Below the pieces are notes generated by a model, which did no database searches, was not told the origin of the DNA, and was given only the letters and a program-made list of their open reading frames with translations. Both the position numbers and the translations under genes were made by a program. DNA of 64,000 nucleotides, from the NCBI GenBank assembly GCA_024741835.1, contig JAENRP010000098.1, positions 1 through 64,000 on the forward strand, written 5' to 3'. Position 1 is the first letter of the stretch. Every line of letters begins with the position of its first letter. This document shows, piece by piece, positions 23,690 to 34,094 of this stretch. Origin of the DNA: Diplocarpon mali. Its lineage: Eukaryota; Ascomycota; Leotiomycetes; Helotiales; Drepanopezizaceae.

Positions 23690-23941
23690 GGGTCTCTGTT
23701 CCCCCCCGTCTGGCTGAGGGGATGGACGTCGGCACTTGATTCATTCTCGATACTAGCCAGCTAGCCAGCCAGCAAAGCACGCCAGAAGATTGATACCGGT
23801 CATACTGTTTTTCGGCGGGATATCTTGTCGAACCTCCAGCCTCAAACCTCGAGCCTTGGTGGTGAATTTTGGTATCGGGGTCAGACACCGGCGACGAACA
23901 CGAAGACGAACACGCCCGCCGTCGCAGACGAATCACTCAAG

Positions 23942-24138
23942 ATGAAGGGCGAATGCGGATGCTCTGGGAGCTCGAGCTGTACGTTTGTGTCCTCTTGCGT
24001 TATGCCTTGTCTTGCCTTGCCGATCATCTGCTCGCGACGAGGGGGGATGAGATGAGATGGGATGAGATGCTAATACCCACGGCTGGATGGACAGGCAACT
24101 GCGGCTCCAGCTGCTCATGCTCGAGCTGCGGGAAATAA
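23942..24138 (+). CDS. copper-type metallothionein, 26 residues
   Basis: Two exons, 23942-23978 and 24095-24138, with a 116-nt intron (donor GTACGT, branch-like GCTAATAC, acceptor GGACAG) that splits the third cysteine codon. The peptide starts MKGECGCSGSSSCNCG and ends SCSCSSCGK. Seven cysteines lie at 5, 7, 13, 15, 19, 21 and 24, in C-x-C pairs. From memory this is the same spacing and length as the Neurospora crassa copper metallothionein, whose gene also has a single intron. It has no aromatic residues, consisting almost only of Cys, Ser, Gly and a few polar residues. It should bind Cu(I) as a thiolate cluster in the cytosol and buffer excess copper. The reading frame is so short and interrupted that standard gene finders would miss it. 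Copper specificity is inferred from the family. Confidence 0.9.
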
Positions 24139-25669
24139 ACCTCTGCGGTGCTCGCCAGGTCGCCGTGGAGCTTGGTGATGGGCATGGGAGCGAGCTTGAG
24201 GTGATGTGATGTTGGTAGTGAGGGGCGGGGGGCGGATGGGAATTGATATGTGCGCGTGGGTGTTGATTTGCCATGTTCAAGGGGGAAGCGGAAGCGAGAG
24301 CAAGGTTGTTGGTGTTGGTGTGGTGCTTTGTTTACTCGCGAGAGATACGCTGGAAGGGAGAATGCAGCGTGGTTTCCTCTACAGCGATCCACCGCCCGTT
24401 CGACTTGCTGCTGTTGTGCACTGCATGCGTGCTGTGAAGACAAGTGAAGGGCGAGGTCCTGGCTGCGCCGTCCTGATTCTCCGGGGATGTTTTGCTTTGC
24501 TTTGCTTCGCCTAGCTTTGCTCCGCTGGTCGAGTGGCCGGGTTCTCTGCTCCCAGAGAGGCTTCTAATACCCTTGAGATGGGCAGTGTGCTTGATCTGTC
24601 CCAGCGGTCTATTCCTCCGCCCTTCTCACCTGGCGGCTTCGTCGGCTCTACGCAGCGTCTCGCGCTGGGTTCTATGGTCGTCGTCGTCACCCGTGCGGAC
24701 GATGATTAGCGAGGTGGAGAGGAGGGAGAAAGAAGAGGGGATGATCTTCCAGTGACGTCCTCCGGAGTGGTGAGATGAGTGGTAGGAAGGGAGGTCTCCC
24801 TCTTCGTGTTCGGTGTCGTCGTCGTCGTCCGTTCGAATCAGCGACGTGGGAGGTGTACTGGCGTGGGTGTCGTGCATCGGCTGTCAAGCCCCCTCGCCCG
24901 AGGGCTCACCACGTATGCAATAAGACAACCTCTGCAGAAGATCTTCGGAGACAAGCAGGCAACCCGTACAGGAGATCGGCTGCAGAGGCTGCACCATCCG
25001 GGCCTGTGGGATTCCGCGGGGAAGCTGGGCGAAGCTGGCTTGTCTGCTCCACCTTGCATCTCACGAGGGCTTTGGGCTTTGGGCTTCTAGTCGCGGCGTT
25101 GGCCTGCTTCCCCCATCTCGCGGCGGCGTTGGATACTCGAGGGAAAGGCTGACAAGACAGACAGTACTATCTCGTACTCCTCGAAAGCACGTATTCCTCG
25201 CGAGCATTACTCAGCTCCTCTACACCGAGTCTCTCGCTCCTCCATTCTCACAAACATCTCATCCCGCACCACAGGCCGACCACAGGCTCCCGGCGTTCAC
25301 AGCACATGGTCGTTCCCGTCAGACCACGCTCGAGGCTCGACGCTGCATCTCAAGCCCCGGCTTCTTTTTCCCCCTCCATGCTGAATGCATTCCGAGGCCC
25401 AGTCTACAGAGCCAACACCCATTCCCCTTCGGCATGCGAGAGGAGCTGCTGCGGTGCAACACCAGGCTCCAATGCTGCGACTCCACATGCCCCCCCTTCA
25501 GTATTTCGCTCTCTGCTTCCATCATGATTTGAGCGTCGAGTCTTGGGGGCTCGAGTGAGAGGGTGGTGTGACTGCCGCTCGTCTTCACATGCTCGTTTTT
25601 TCTTTCCGCACTTTTCTCGTGGAGGACGAAGATGAGGACGAGGACGAGGAAGAGAAAGAGGGAGGGATG
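24139..25669. other. intergenic between the two Cys-rich genes
   Basis: No supported gene. Several frames are open by composition only. The segment 25610-25665 is a (GAGGAC)n/GAAGAGG purine run just before the second TATA-like site. Confidence 0.4.
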
Positions 25670-25677
25670 CATAAATA
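25670..25677 (+). promoter_or_regulatory. TATA-like element of the second Cys-rich gene
   Basis: CATAAATA lies 175 bp before the ATG at 25845. It is followed by a CT-rich leader containing a short (CTTCG)n run near 25804-25826. Confidence 0.4.
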
Positions 25678-25844
25678 CAGCTCCTCGCTCCCTCTTCAGC
25701 TTCTCTCTTTGTCCTCTGATCGATATAACACACTTCTCAAAGCCCAAGTCCAATTACAGATCACCAGATCAAAGTCCGTCCTACACAGCAAACAAACACC
25801 CAGCTTCGCTTCGCTTCGCTTCTTCGCGCCAGCCAGCCGCAATC

Positions 25845-25969
25845 ATGGGCGGATGCTCATGCACCAGCTGCAATGGATGCACCAGCTGTGACGGCTGCTC
25901 GTGCTGCACTGTAAGTCCTACTTCTCCTCGAGCAGTGTGAGGGGTGCTGAGATTGAAGTATAGCATTAA
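25845..25969 (+). CDS. second cysteine-rich, metallothionein-like peptide
   Basis: The ATG in context AATCATGG opens a 22-codon exon (25845-25910) starting MGGCSCTSCNGC and ending CDGCSCCT. Eight cysteines lie at 4, 6, 9, 12, 15, 18, 20 and 21: a regular C-x2-C ladder closed by C-x-C-C. This differs from the C-x-C pairs of the gene at 23942. A strong donor (GTAAGT) follows at once. A 53-nt intron ending at TATAG (25963) would add only His and a stop, giving 23 residues. Using CTCAAG near 26011 would add a short Arg-rich tail, and reading through would add nine residues. I favour the 53-nt intron because of its length and acceptor. The peptide must bind thiophilic metals if made. No aromatic residues occur in the certain part. 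Known: many ascomycetes carry short Cys-rich metallothioneins. Inferred: that this is one. Confidence 0.65.
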
Positions 25970-28664
25970 TTCTGAGTGATTGACTGTGCTGTACTGTCGC
26001 TATGCTCAAGTTCTGGCCTGGACGTCGCCGCGTCGGTAGATCTTGGTATGGAGATATTTAGGCAGGAACCGGGCTTTTGGACTTTGCTGCTGCTGAGGAA
26101 TCTTGGCTGATACGTGTTTGATGGTTTTTTTTTTGGCACTGTTTGGGGAGGGGGTGGTAGTTGATGAGCGGGGAGGTGTCGTTAGTTGGGGGGGTGATCC
26201 GCGGTACTGCTTGAGAAAATCGAACTCTTTTGGCTCGTGCTTTGATACCCCTAAAATGATTTCGCGATGGGGATTTAATCCGTCTAAGTGATGTAGAGCA
26301 TGTCAAACGGTCTGGGATGTCATCAGCTCTCACACTGCCGGAGTGGTGTGCACGTAGCAGATTGAGAGTACCAGCGCCTTTGGAGGAGCAGTGCATAGAA
26401 CATTCGCTAGCTGGGTTGAACTAGAAAGGAAATGTGGCCTGCTAGAACTGGTATATAGTAGCTGTGGCAAGGTGCTGGGCTGGTCATCCTGCTCAGCTGC
26501 CTTTGTGTTCTGCTCAACTTTTACAGTTTCTAGAAACCCTTGAAAAGTCTCATCACATGTATCTGAGATAGACGAGCCATTCACGAGGTAGCGATATTTC
26601 TCCTATGATTCTGTGAGCGACGCGAGGGATGGCACCTGCGTTCTGTTGACTCTTAGTCGCTTTGAAGATATGAGCGGGTCGGAGCGTTGGACGTCAGGGA
26701 GAAAGCAAGGCAACCCATAGGTGACTTTCTAAGTCTCTAGCTTGCGCTTTTATAAGTATTCCAAAATTCCTTCATGACTTGAGACATGAGGCTCGAATTT
26801 AGGGAACGACTCTAGGCCAGGGAATCCAGCTTTGGAAAACTCTAGTCGCGTCCCTAGTTTCCTCGACGTTTCCCCTTTTCGTATTCTTTGTGCCTGTTTC
26901 AGTTCAAGCCGCTTAGATGGATGGGCTCTTCAGAAAATTCGAGTATTTCAGCAGAGCTGATGAATAGAGGACAGTTTTTTCAAAAACTAGGACCGGAGAA
27001 TAGGTTCCTTGGTGGTTACTCTTGACGATCTGCGTATAGATAGACCCTGGAAGCTACAATCTATACTTGCGTACTTTGAAGGAATCGCTTTTTAAATTTC
27101 GTGTATGATTGTCGTGATAGCAAATCAATAAGCGACAGCAAGCAGTTGCCTTGAAGGGTTTGAGCAGATGGGGTGGTACCACTTGGTATGGCTGTGCTTA
27201 TAGAAATTTCATAGACTTTAGTTCTTGATAGACCTTGGAGCAAGACGGTACACCCTCACCCGATAGATTTTGTTCCGCCGATCACAGGCTACTGGCGCTT
27301 TTACCCGTAATCTTAGGAAAGGAACGCTGCCCGTGGAGTTTTTTTTTTCCGAACCATCTCTTCACAGCTGCCTGTGAAGCATTGGACTTCTAGATCGACT
27401 CTGAAAGACAGATTGATAATTACCGTATGGGCAGACTTGACCAGGAATCCTTCGGAGGCTTAAAGGATAGGTTTCTCTCCGAGAGGGGTATTATGACTGC
27501 ATCGAAGGCTCTAGTAGCTATTATGCTTCCTGAGAAGAAAAGCGCCAGGACTTGCCTAGAACAATACAAGCAGCACCAGCAAGAGATGTTCGCCATGAAC
27601 CGATGAATAAGGACGAATTCGAGGAGAAGAGAAAGCTGTATACCGCGGAAAGATTGACTGGGAATGTGAAGCCGGATGGAGACCCCGAAATGAGACGAAA
27701 GACGGGGACGAATTGAACAACGACAACGGGAACTGCCGAGGGGGAAGACCCAGACGATGAAGAACCCAGCACTATGGTATGATCATTAGCCGGGCAATAA
27801 TGGCGAGTTTGACATGTACAACTCGTGTGCTATCAGCTCTTTATCCGACGAACACCGCAAAAAAGGGTAGACAAGCAACTGGCGAACCTTCTTGTGTCAA
27901 TTTGGGGAGACTTGCAGCTCGTCTGAGTTGCTTAAGATATGCCAGCCAACATGGAGCTCACCTTCGGTTACGTGAATCTTGGCGAACCAGCAGAAATGAA
28001 CGAGAGACTGTTCAAAAGGCTGGGGTTTTCAATGTGATTGCGCTAGATGTGTTGACAATCATCTAACCGCGTCCGCAGTCAAGGTCCAAGGACTCGAGCT
28101 CCTCAAAGGCTTCAATGCCCCAAGCACCAGCATCAAGAAGGAGCACGAAATAATTACTCGTCTCACAAAACGTATCAGCAACCAGCATGTCAAGTTCCAA
28201 GGATGCAAGTGTGGGCCCTTCATTTCACTCTCGTGAAAGACTTTGCCAAGTGAGGAGATCCCGTAAAGGTTATTAAGAATGTATTGGCTGCGTTGGAGAA
28301 TGAAGGCTTCGTGACCGAAGGAGCCATGATATCTATCAATGCAAGCCCCAAAATCGTCGTGCGAAGATGGGGTTTTCCGGTAGACGACGCGACGTCGGCT
28401 TGGTTGTCACCTCGCAATGCGTCCACCAAACTGGGCGAGATTGAGCTTGCAGAACAGGCGATGGAGCTGGCGAGGATCAGCTACATGCTGTCCGCTGGCG
28501 AAGATATAAACTTTGTCTACGACCACCCAACAAAGCCATAGGCCTGCGCCTGTCGACGACGGAGTAGCTGACGCTGAGTGGAAATGATGCTATTGAAGCA
28601 CAGAGATTCCATGTCTACGAGGAGACTGTCCGCCGGTCACGCGAAGAGGTGGCAGGAAATGATA
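25970..28664. other. eroded, partly AT-rich stretch
   Basis: No intact gene. On the + strand about 27390-27630 a piece reads RLDQESFGGLKDRFLSERG and then KKSARTCLEQYKQHQQEMF before a stop; I cannot assign it. The orphan open piece at 28284-28541 is listed separately. Confidence 0.4.
28284..28541 (+). pseudogene. orphan open segment, probable gene relic
   Basis: An 85-codon frame starts MAALENEGFVTEG and continues INASPKIVVRRWGFPVDD and LGEIELAEQAMELARISYML. Its amino-acid composition is that of a real globular protein. Upstream, in other frames, related-looking coding runs occur from about 27951: MELTFGYVNLGEPAEMNERL, then after a possible intron KVQGLELLKGFNAPSTSIKK. They are separated from this frame by a TGA and a TAA that no GT-AG intron I tried removes. 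I therefore read the locus as a broken gene of unknown family. A misplaced intron or an assembly error could change this. Confidence 0.35.
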
Positions 28665-30080
28665 TTAGTGTACACCCCCGAGTTCGAACCATCGGTCCTC
28701 GAACCCCCTCAGCTCTTCATAACTATCCCAGTCCTCTACAACGACCAAAGCCTTGTCATAACCCTCGAACGGCTCCATGGTCGTCTCCATCCTCGGCTTT
28801 GGGTCAACGCGTAGCTTTACCCCCTTCCCAAGCATATCGTTTGGTGGATCGATGTTACCGTACGTCCCTCCTTCGAATCGGTCATACGCGGCCCGGGTGA
28901 TCCTCTTCCACAGCGGGCGGCGAAAGTGCCCATGTTTAATCAGGTTCGCGTGAACAAACATCCATTTCCCATCCAAACCGGCTTGCAGCATCGTGTGGCC
29001 TCCTCCTTTGGTAGCATCCATCGACGCAATTCCCGCAGCTGCATTCAGTCTCGCGGGTCCGTTCCACTTCTTACCTAGCAAAAGCGCAGCAGCTCGGAAA
29101 GATTCCCTATCTCCGTCCATGAACCCGTAGAACTCACGATGGTTCATGGCAAAATACTCGACCAGCCACAGCAGGTCTTGGTGCCGCGATCGCGAGATGG
29201 CGATCTGTCCAGACTCGCCTTCGTACTCATTCCTACACTGTTGGCCAAGGAGACGCCAGACTGGGTTGGTTGCATGGGATTTCGTATAATCTAGCCAAAG
29301 TAACAGTCCCGTTTCTTCCCAATATCTGCTCTCGAACAAGGTTTCGGGGTTCCGTAGCAGGTACGAGTCCGTGTCCAGATACAGGATCTCGTTGAAGGAA
29401 GATTGCTGGATAGCCGCCCCTTTGATCTGGAACGCTTTCCAGTCGTCCCCCTTGTGAACGCCCTTTACAATCCGGAGAGTCACTTTATTGCTCTCGTCGA
29501 GGCCGTCCGTGACCTCGGGTGATAGGATTTCCTCGAGCAGTGCCTGGTCTGCGTCGGAGAGCTCGCCTTCAAAGTGAAATATCTCAACAGCTAGGGTGCA
29601 GTTATACGATCTCAGCAGCCGGATATTGGTGCGTGCCCGAATCGCAGCGTGACGGTCTCCCGCGGCCATTACTATGCCCCTTCCAATCTTCCCATTTTCT
29701 CCTTCTGACAATCCGGACTTCAATCTCTTCTCCTCCATGTAAGTCGCAATCTCGCTGCGCCACCTCGATACGTGACTCGAGGATATGTTTCGCCATTTCT
29801 CCTCATATTGCGTGACCGAGTCTACGTCGAAATTGACACCGTCCGTTGGGCAGCTCGCCGAGTTCAACTTCACCGACTCTTCGTAGCTCAGAACCGGCCG
29901 CTGAAGAAACTCCCGGATTGCTGTGGAGTACGGGCTTTCATGCACTTCGTCCGAGTGGAAATAATCGAGTGTCGCTGCCGGCAAACGCTTGTCCAGCTCA
30001 CTCCACCTCCAGGATAAAACGCATAGGGTCGTGAACAGGGATAGACTCGCGGTAACGAATTTGCGCTTCTGTAGGAACAT
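28665..30080 (-). CDS. mannosyltransferase-like type II membrane protein
   Basis: Intronless, 471 residues. A short basic N-terminus (MFLQKRKF) precedes one hydrophobic segment (about 9-24), giving a type II Golgi anchor. The rest is a lumenal glycosyltransferase domain. GRGIVMAAGDRHA (about 133-145) opens the nucleotide-sugar fold. The DxD motif is D236-T-D238 in EILYLDTDSYLL, preceded by FQIKGAAIQQSSF, where alpha-mannosyltransferases of the Mnn2/GT71 type have KxxALxxSxF. Later parts GQIAISRSRHQDLLWLVEYF and MFVHANLIKHG are also typical. It probably adds alpha-1,2-linked mannose to cell-wall glycoproteins or mannan in the Golgi. The family call rests on motif order; the linkage is inferred. 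A TATA-like site lies 175 bp upstream. Confidence 0.8.
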   Translation of the reverse strand: MFLQKRKFVTASLSLFTTLCVLSWRWSELDKRLPAATLDYFHSDEVHESPYSTAIREFLQRPVLSYEESVKLNSASCPTDGVNFDVDSVTQYEEKWRNISSSHVSRWRSEIATYMEEKRLKSGLSEGENGKIGRGIVMAAGDRHAAIRARTNIRLLRSYNCTLAVEIFHFEGELSDADQALLEEILSPEVTDGLDESNKVTLRIVKGVHKGDDWKAFQIKGAAIQQSSFNEILYLDTDSYLLRNPETLFESRYWEETGLLLWLDYTKSHATNPVWRLLGQQCRNEYEGESGQIAISRSRHQDLLWLVEYFAMNHREFYGFMDGDRESFRAAALLLGKKWNGPARLNAAAGIASMDATKGGGHTMLQAGLDGKWMFVHANLIKHGHFRRPLWKRITRAAYDRFEGGTYGNIDPPNDMLGKGVKLRVDPKPRMETTMEPFEGYDKALVVVEDWDSYEELRGFEDRWFELGGVH

Positions 30081-30254
30081 CCTCCTCCCAACCTGCCAAT
30101 TTGACGGCCTTCGAGGATCCGAGGCTCTTCGTGAGCCTGGAGATTATGCAAAGAAGATGACGCTCGTAATTCGTAAGTATTTGGGTGGGGTTCAAAATAT
30201 CGTAACCAGACGAGGGTCTGGGTACACCCGGGCCCAACCTACGGGGGGTGCCGG

Positions 30255-30264
30255 ATATATAAAT
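30255..30264 (-). promoter_or_regulatory. TATA-like element of the mannosyltransferase
   Basis: On the - strand this reads ATTTATATAT, about 175 bp upstream of the ATG at 30080. Confidence 0.4.
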
Positions 30265-32286
30265 CCTCTCCTTTTTCTTCGAGCACGGTGGATACAAGAG
30301 CCCACGAATAGCACTCTGTGGTCAATTATACTTTGAAACAGTAGTCTAATGTACAAATACTAAGAGCCGAATGGCCAGAATGAAAGCCGATGCGTCAGCT
30401 ACCGTACTGGGAAAAGATAGACGGTACAGAGCACCCCGCTTCTGTCTGTGCTCGAAGTTTAAAAAACTATGTTACAGTCTGATATGGTTTGCGTGCTGTT
30501 CTAAGTGGTCGAACTCCCATCGTTTGCCCTGGTTTTGATCCACATGACTCGGAGAAAAAACAGAGGTGCGACAGGGGGTGAGCAGCGGCACTCGTATTGT
30601 GTTTCTGCCGGATTTCCCATGATTTCCACTAATTCTACTGGCTTGACGGGACTCGCCGCCTCTTGTCGCGATTGAGACCGCCCGTCCATACAGAGGTAGA
30701 AAAACAAAACCTGGCTGGAAAGATCTTCAGTCAAAAGCTCTTATCCGGATGAGTAGCCGGGTCTCCAGGGAAAATAGATTCTCCGGCAGTTTAAGCGCGG
30801 CAGCAGTAAAGCTTGTTAGATTTAGATAGCTTAGGAAGCTATACACCTGACTCGGTACTTTATAAGGAAACAAAAGACTCCTGGTTGCTGGACCAAATGT
30901 CCCCAATTCTGGGAGTGGGTATACCGATAGCAAGGGAGAATAATGACTGCATAAGAGCTTCTAACGCAGAGACGGGCTGTTGCTCACAACTCTGAGGCCG
31001 AGGGGGGAGGGCTGTAGGAAGGCATCTCCGCAGGGGCTTAGAGTATTACCTGTTCCAGACGCACAGAGCGCGTGACAATTGTATGAGCCAAGCCTTAGCA
31101 GCCAATACCTCCCTTACCGAGGTGAGCAGGCATAACCACTAGAAATCCAAAGAGAGCAACTATCGCTAGAACTATCGCTCATAGGTATGTCAAGAATATC
31201 AAATAGAAAATAGCGAAGAAGTACTTGATTAGCTCTATTCTAACTGCTCTACCAGTGAGACGTAGCATAGAGCGACAGAGCTCCCGATTTAGTCTTGCGT
31301 ATCGGTCCTGTGGCCAGAATCCCTGCAAACCCTAGAGTGAGACCATGCCAGATCAGTGACCACTCACTCACGAGCTTCCGAGGCGGAAAAGGGTAGTGGA
31401 TGCATAGGATACCGTGAACCATCCGCGAGGCGTAGAGTTCGCTTCGGAAAAGGGGGTGCTGAGAAATTTTAAGCGAGATTCGTCAATAGCAACGGAAGCT
31501 TGGCAATAGAGACGGCGACGAGTATATCTCAGCTGGTGCGCGGAGCGGAGTGAGACGTCGGGGTCGTTACGAAGTATACACCTCGGTGGGTGCTGAAGGC
31601 TAGGATTCGAGTGAGCCCTGCGCGCCCGAGCGAGGTCTCGTTCGTCACGAAGCAGGCTCGGAGAGTGTGTGGAGTATCTGCTTGGTGGCTTTTTGCGCGT
31701 GCTGGAGTTTCTGGGTGGCAGATCTGGTCGCTGAATATGTCGTTTAGCGGCTCTGTGAGATCATTTTTATGATGAGGATGACCATAGTAACTAGCCTTGT
31801 GTTATCGCGCACTCTATCTTTGAATTGTGCGCTTTGGCGATCATCGAAAGTGGCTGAGGCAGTATTGGCTGCTATCGGGGGTAGAGATTTAGATTTTCGC
31901 TTGGGTATTTACGCGTCCTTAACCCGTCGTGTCTGTAGACGCTTCAAGAGGATTTTTTTAGGACGAATGCTGGTCTGAAGTGGAAATCATGGTGACTATA
32001 CTTGGGCCTGCTCTCTTTGCGAATGATGGAAAGTTGTATATGATCACTGGAACTTGTGGGGCCTTACGGGAAGGTTTATACAGAACTTGATGGGAAGAAA
32101 ATTACTGCGACGGTAGAGATGTTAATATTGTGAGGCTCAACATGGTCCAAAGTACGCCTCAGAGATCGGTACAGCATGTTACTACTCGTATCTCAGAGTT
32201 TCCTCGTATCTGTCTACATACCGCATCTGTTTAAATTTATGGTTCTAGAGTCCGACTAGTCATCAAGGTATATTCCATACTGCCAC
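30265..32286. other. gene-free stretch, repeat-like
   Basis: No supported gene. Composition is patchy and all frames are broken. A piece near 31228-31265 resembles a tRNA D arm on the - strand, but no full cloverleaf follows. Confidence 0.35.
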
Positions 32287-34094
32287 TCATGCCCTAGATG
32301 ATGCGGCAAGTGCCTCCTCGAAACTCTTCACAACATCGTGTTCATGCAGCCAAGTCGTGTTAGAACCCCTTTTAGCCCTGGCCCTCAGCTCCTCGTCTGT
32401 CTCTTGTGTCTCTGTTATGATCTTTCTCGTCTTCATCTCGTTGTTTACGTGAACTACTTTTAGCAATTTTACCGCGTGTGGGCGCCGGGTATCTTCATAA
32501 AGCTTCAAAGCCCTCAGAATATCCTCCGAAGAAGGCTTTTCGGTCGCTGTCTCTGGGAACACGGACAGAAGAGCTCGGTAGAGAGCGTAAGCGTCGTCTA
32601 TGGCGAGCGATCCACCTGTTGCGAATGCACCACCGCTGGAAGGAGAGCACAGAATCAGCATTTAGTTTGGGAAAATTCTCCGAACGCATCGTCGTCTCAG
32701 GGGTGGCAAGCATGTTGGGAAGGATATTGTATCACAACCTTCCCAAGTGGTCAGAGAAAATGAAACCGGAATACACCTACTGAGCATGAGCAGCGTCTCC
32801 TATTCTGATACAATTCAAGGTAAGCAAATTTCACAGGAATCTTGATCGGAACTTGAAATCGGATGGTATCTTGCATCCGAGCGGAGCCAAGAATTGAACA
32901 TTTGGGGCAGCCTGGAGACTCACAATGTGACGCGCCCCCCAAAGATCCAGGTTGGTAAGGAGGAGCCGCAGAAGTAGTTCGGGTAGTAGCGTATATCTGG
33001 TGTCACATTTGCCAGTGATTTGACGACGGGATTCCAGTCCTGTAGCCACGAGATGAGTAATGCTACCAGGACGCATCTTTGAAACACTCACAAGATATTT
33101 CTCTCTTAAAATTTTGATATTAGCTTCTTGGTCCCAAGGAGCTCCATCTCTGAACTTTGAAATTGCGACTGGGTCCTCGGGATCCGCGTAGATCCCTCCC
33201 TGAACAGTGAATAGGTTCTGCGCTAGACGTGTTGCGAAGAAGTTTGTGTCTGGACCCCACCAGTGAGTCGAGTCGAGTGGGACTCCGTCTATTGAGTCAA
33301 CGAGAGAAGCGTCAAAGATACCACGGAAAGCGGTGTGACCACTCCATTTCAATTCGAAGTTCGGAGCAAAGGCTGTCCTGACGCCCTGGAAGAACGGCTG
33401 TCAGGCTGTACTTGCGAGGAACAAGAACGTCAGAAGGGAAAAGACACTCACAGAACGGATCCCGTCAGCTCCAATCAAGATGTCTGCTCTCGAGGAGCTA
33501 CCGTCTTGGAACTGCATCTGCACCCCACCCTGAGAATCTACTGTCGCAGAAACAAGTCTCTTCTTCAAGTGTATACTATCACGTGGCACGTGCTTGAGGA
33601 ACGCTTGCTGCAGATGTCCTCGGTGAAATCTTGCCGTGTAATGCAAAGGCTCCGAGACGTTCTCATAGAAGTCCTCGCCAATAATCTCGTTTGTCTTCCA
33701 ATGGCGATAGAACCTCGATATCGGATTCGGGCCACGATATCCCACTTTGTCGCTGATGCAATCCTCTAAGCCCAGTCTCTGCAATGTTCTCAGTCCACTG
33801 CGAGCGCAAAGTTAGTCGTCTATGCTGTCAGAATTTCCCGACCCAACACGGGAACGCAAAGACCTGCCAGCATGATCGTGATGGAAAATAGAAATGAAAC
33901 CGCGACGGAGGCTTGACTTACTTTGGTCCAAGCGTTATGCTAGCACCGATCTCTTTCAGTTCGGTTGCTTTCTCATACAGTTCGACGTTGATATTGGGAT
34001 GCCTTCGCAGTGCGATTGCCGCGGTGAGCCCAGCAATCCCTGTCCCGACGATGGCCACCTGGAGCAAACCTGGCTCCTTTCCTAGGCTTCCCAT
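32287..34094 (-). CDS. FAD-dependent monooxygenase, salicylate-hydroxylase-like
   Basis: Six exons: 34094-33922, 33797-33452, 33385-33092, 33039-32924, 32804-32781, 32635-32287; 433 residues. Exon 5 is only 24 nt. It encodes the core of the conserved flavin-site motif, so a model that misses it loses GDAAHA. The N-terminus VAIVGTGIAGLTAAIAL is the dinucleotide fold, with G17, G19 and G22. GADGIRS (167-173) is the DG motif, and IGDAAHAHGGAFATGGSLAI (from residue 311) contacts the flavin. This is the class A flavoprotein hydroxylase group, using NAD(P)H and O2 to hydroxylate aromatic or polyketide substrates. The usual HQG after GDAAH is replaced by HGG, so the substrate pocket may be unusual. 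The gene is divergent from the 2OG oxygenase at 35091, sharing about 1 kb of promoter. Substrate is unknown. Confidence 0.85.

Noticed and set aside
25434..25526. Small frame with four cysteines between the two Cys-rich genes
   Set aside because: Few cysteines, no regular spacing, aliphatic-rich tail and no promoter signal; taken as chance.
31225..31270. D-arm-like string (- strand)
   Set aside because: It resembles TGGTAGAGCAG of a tRNA, but no T arm or acceptor stem follows within tRNA length.
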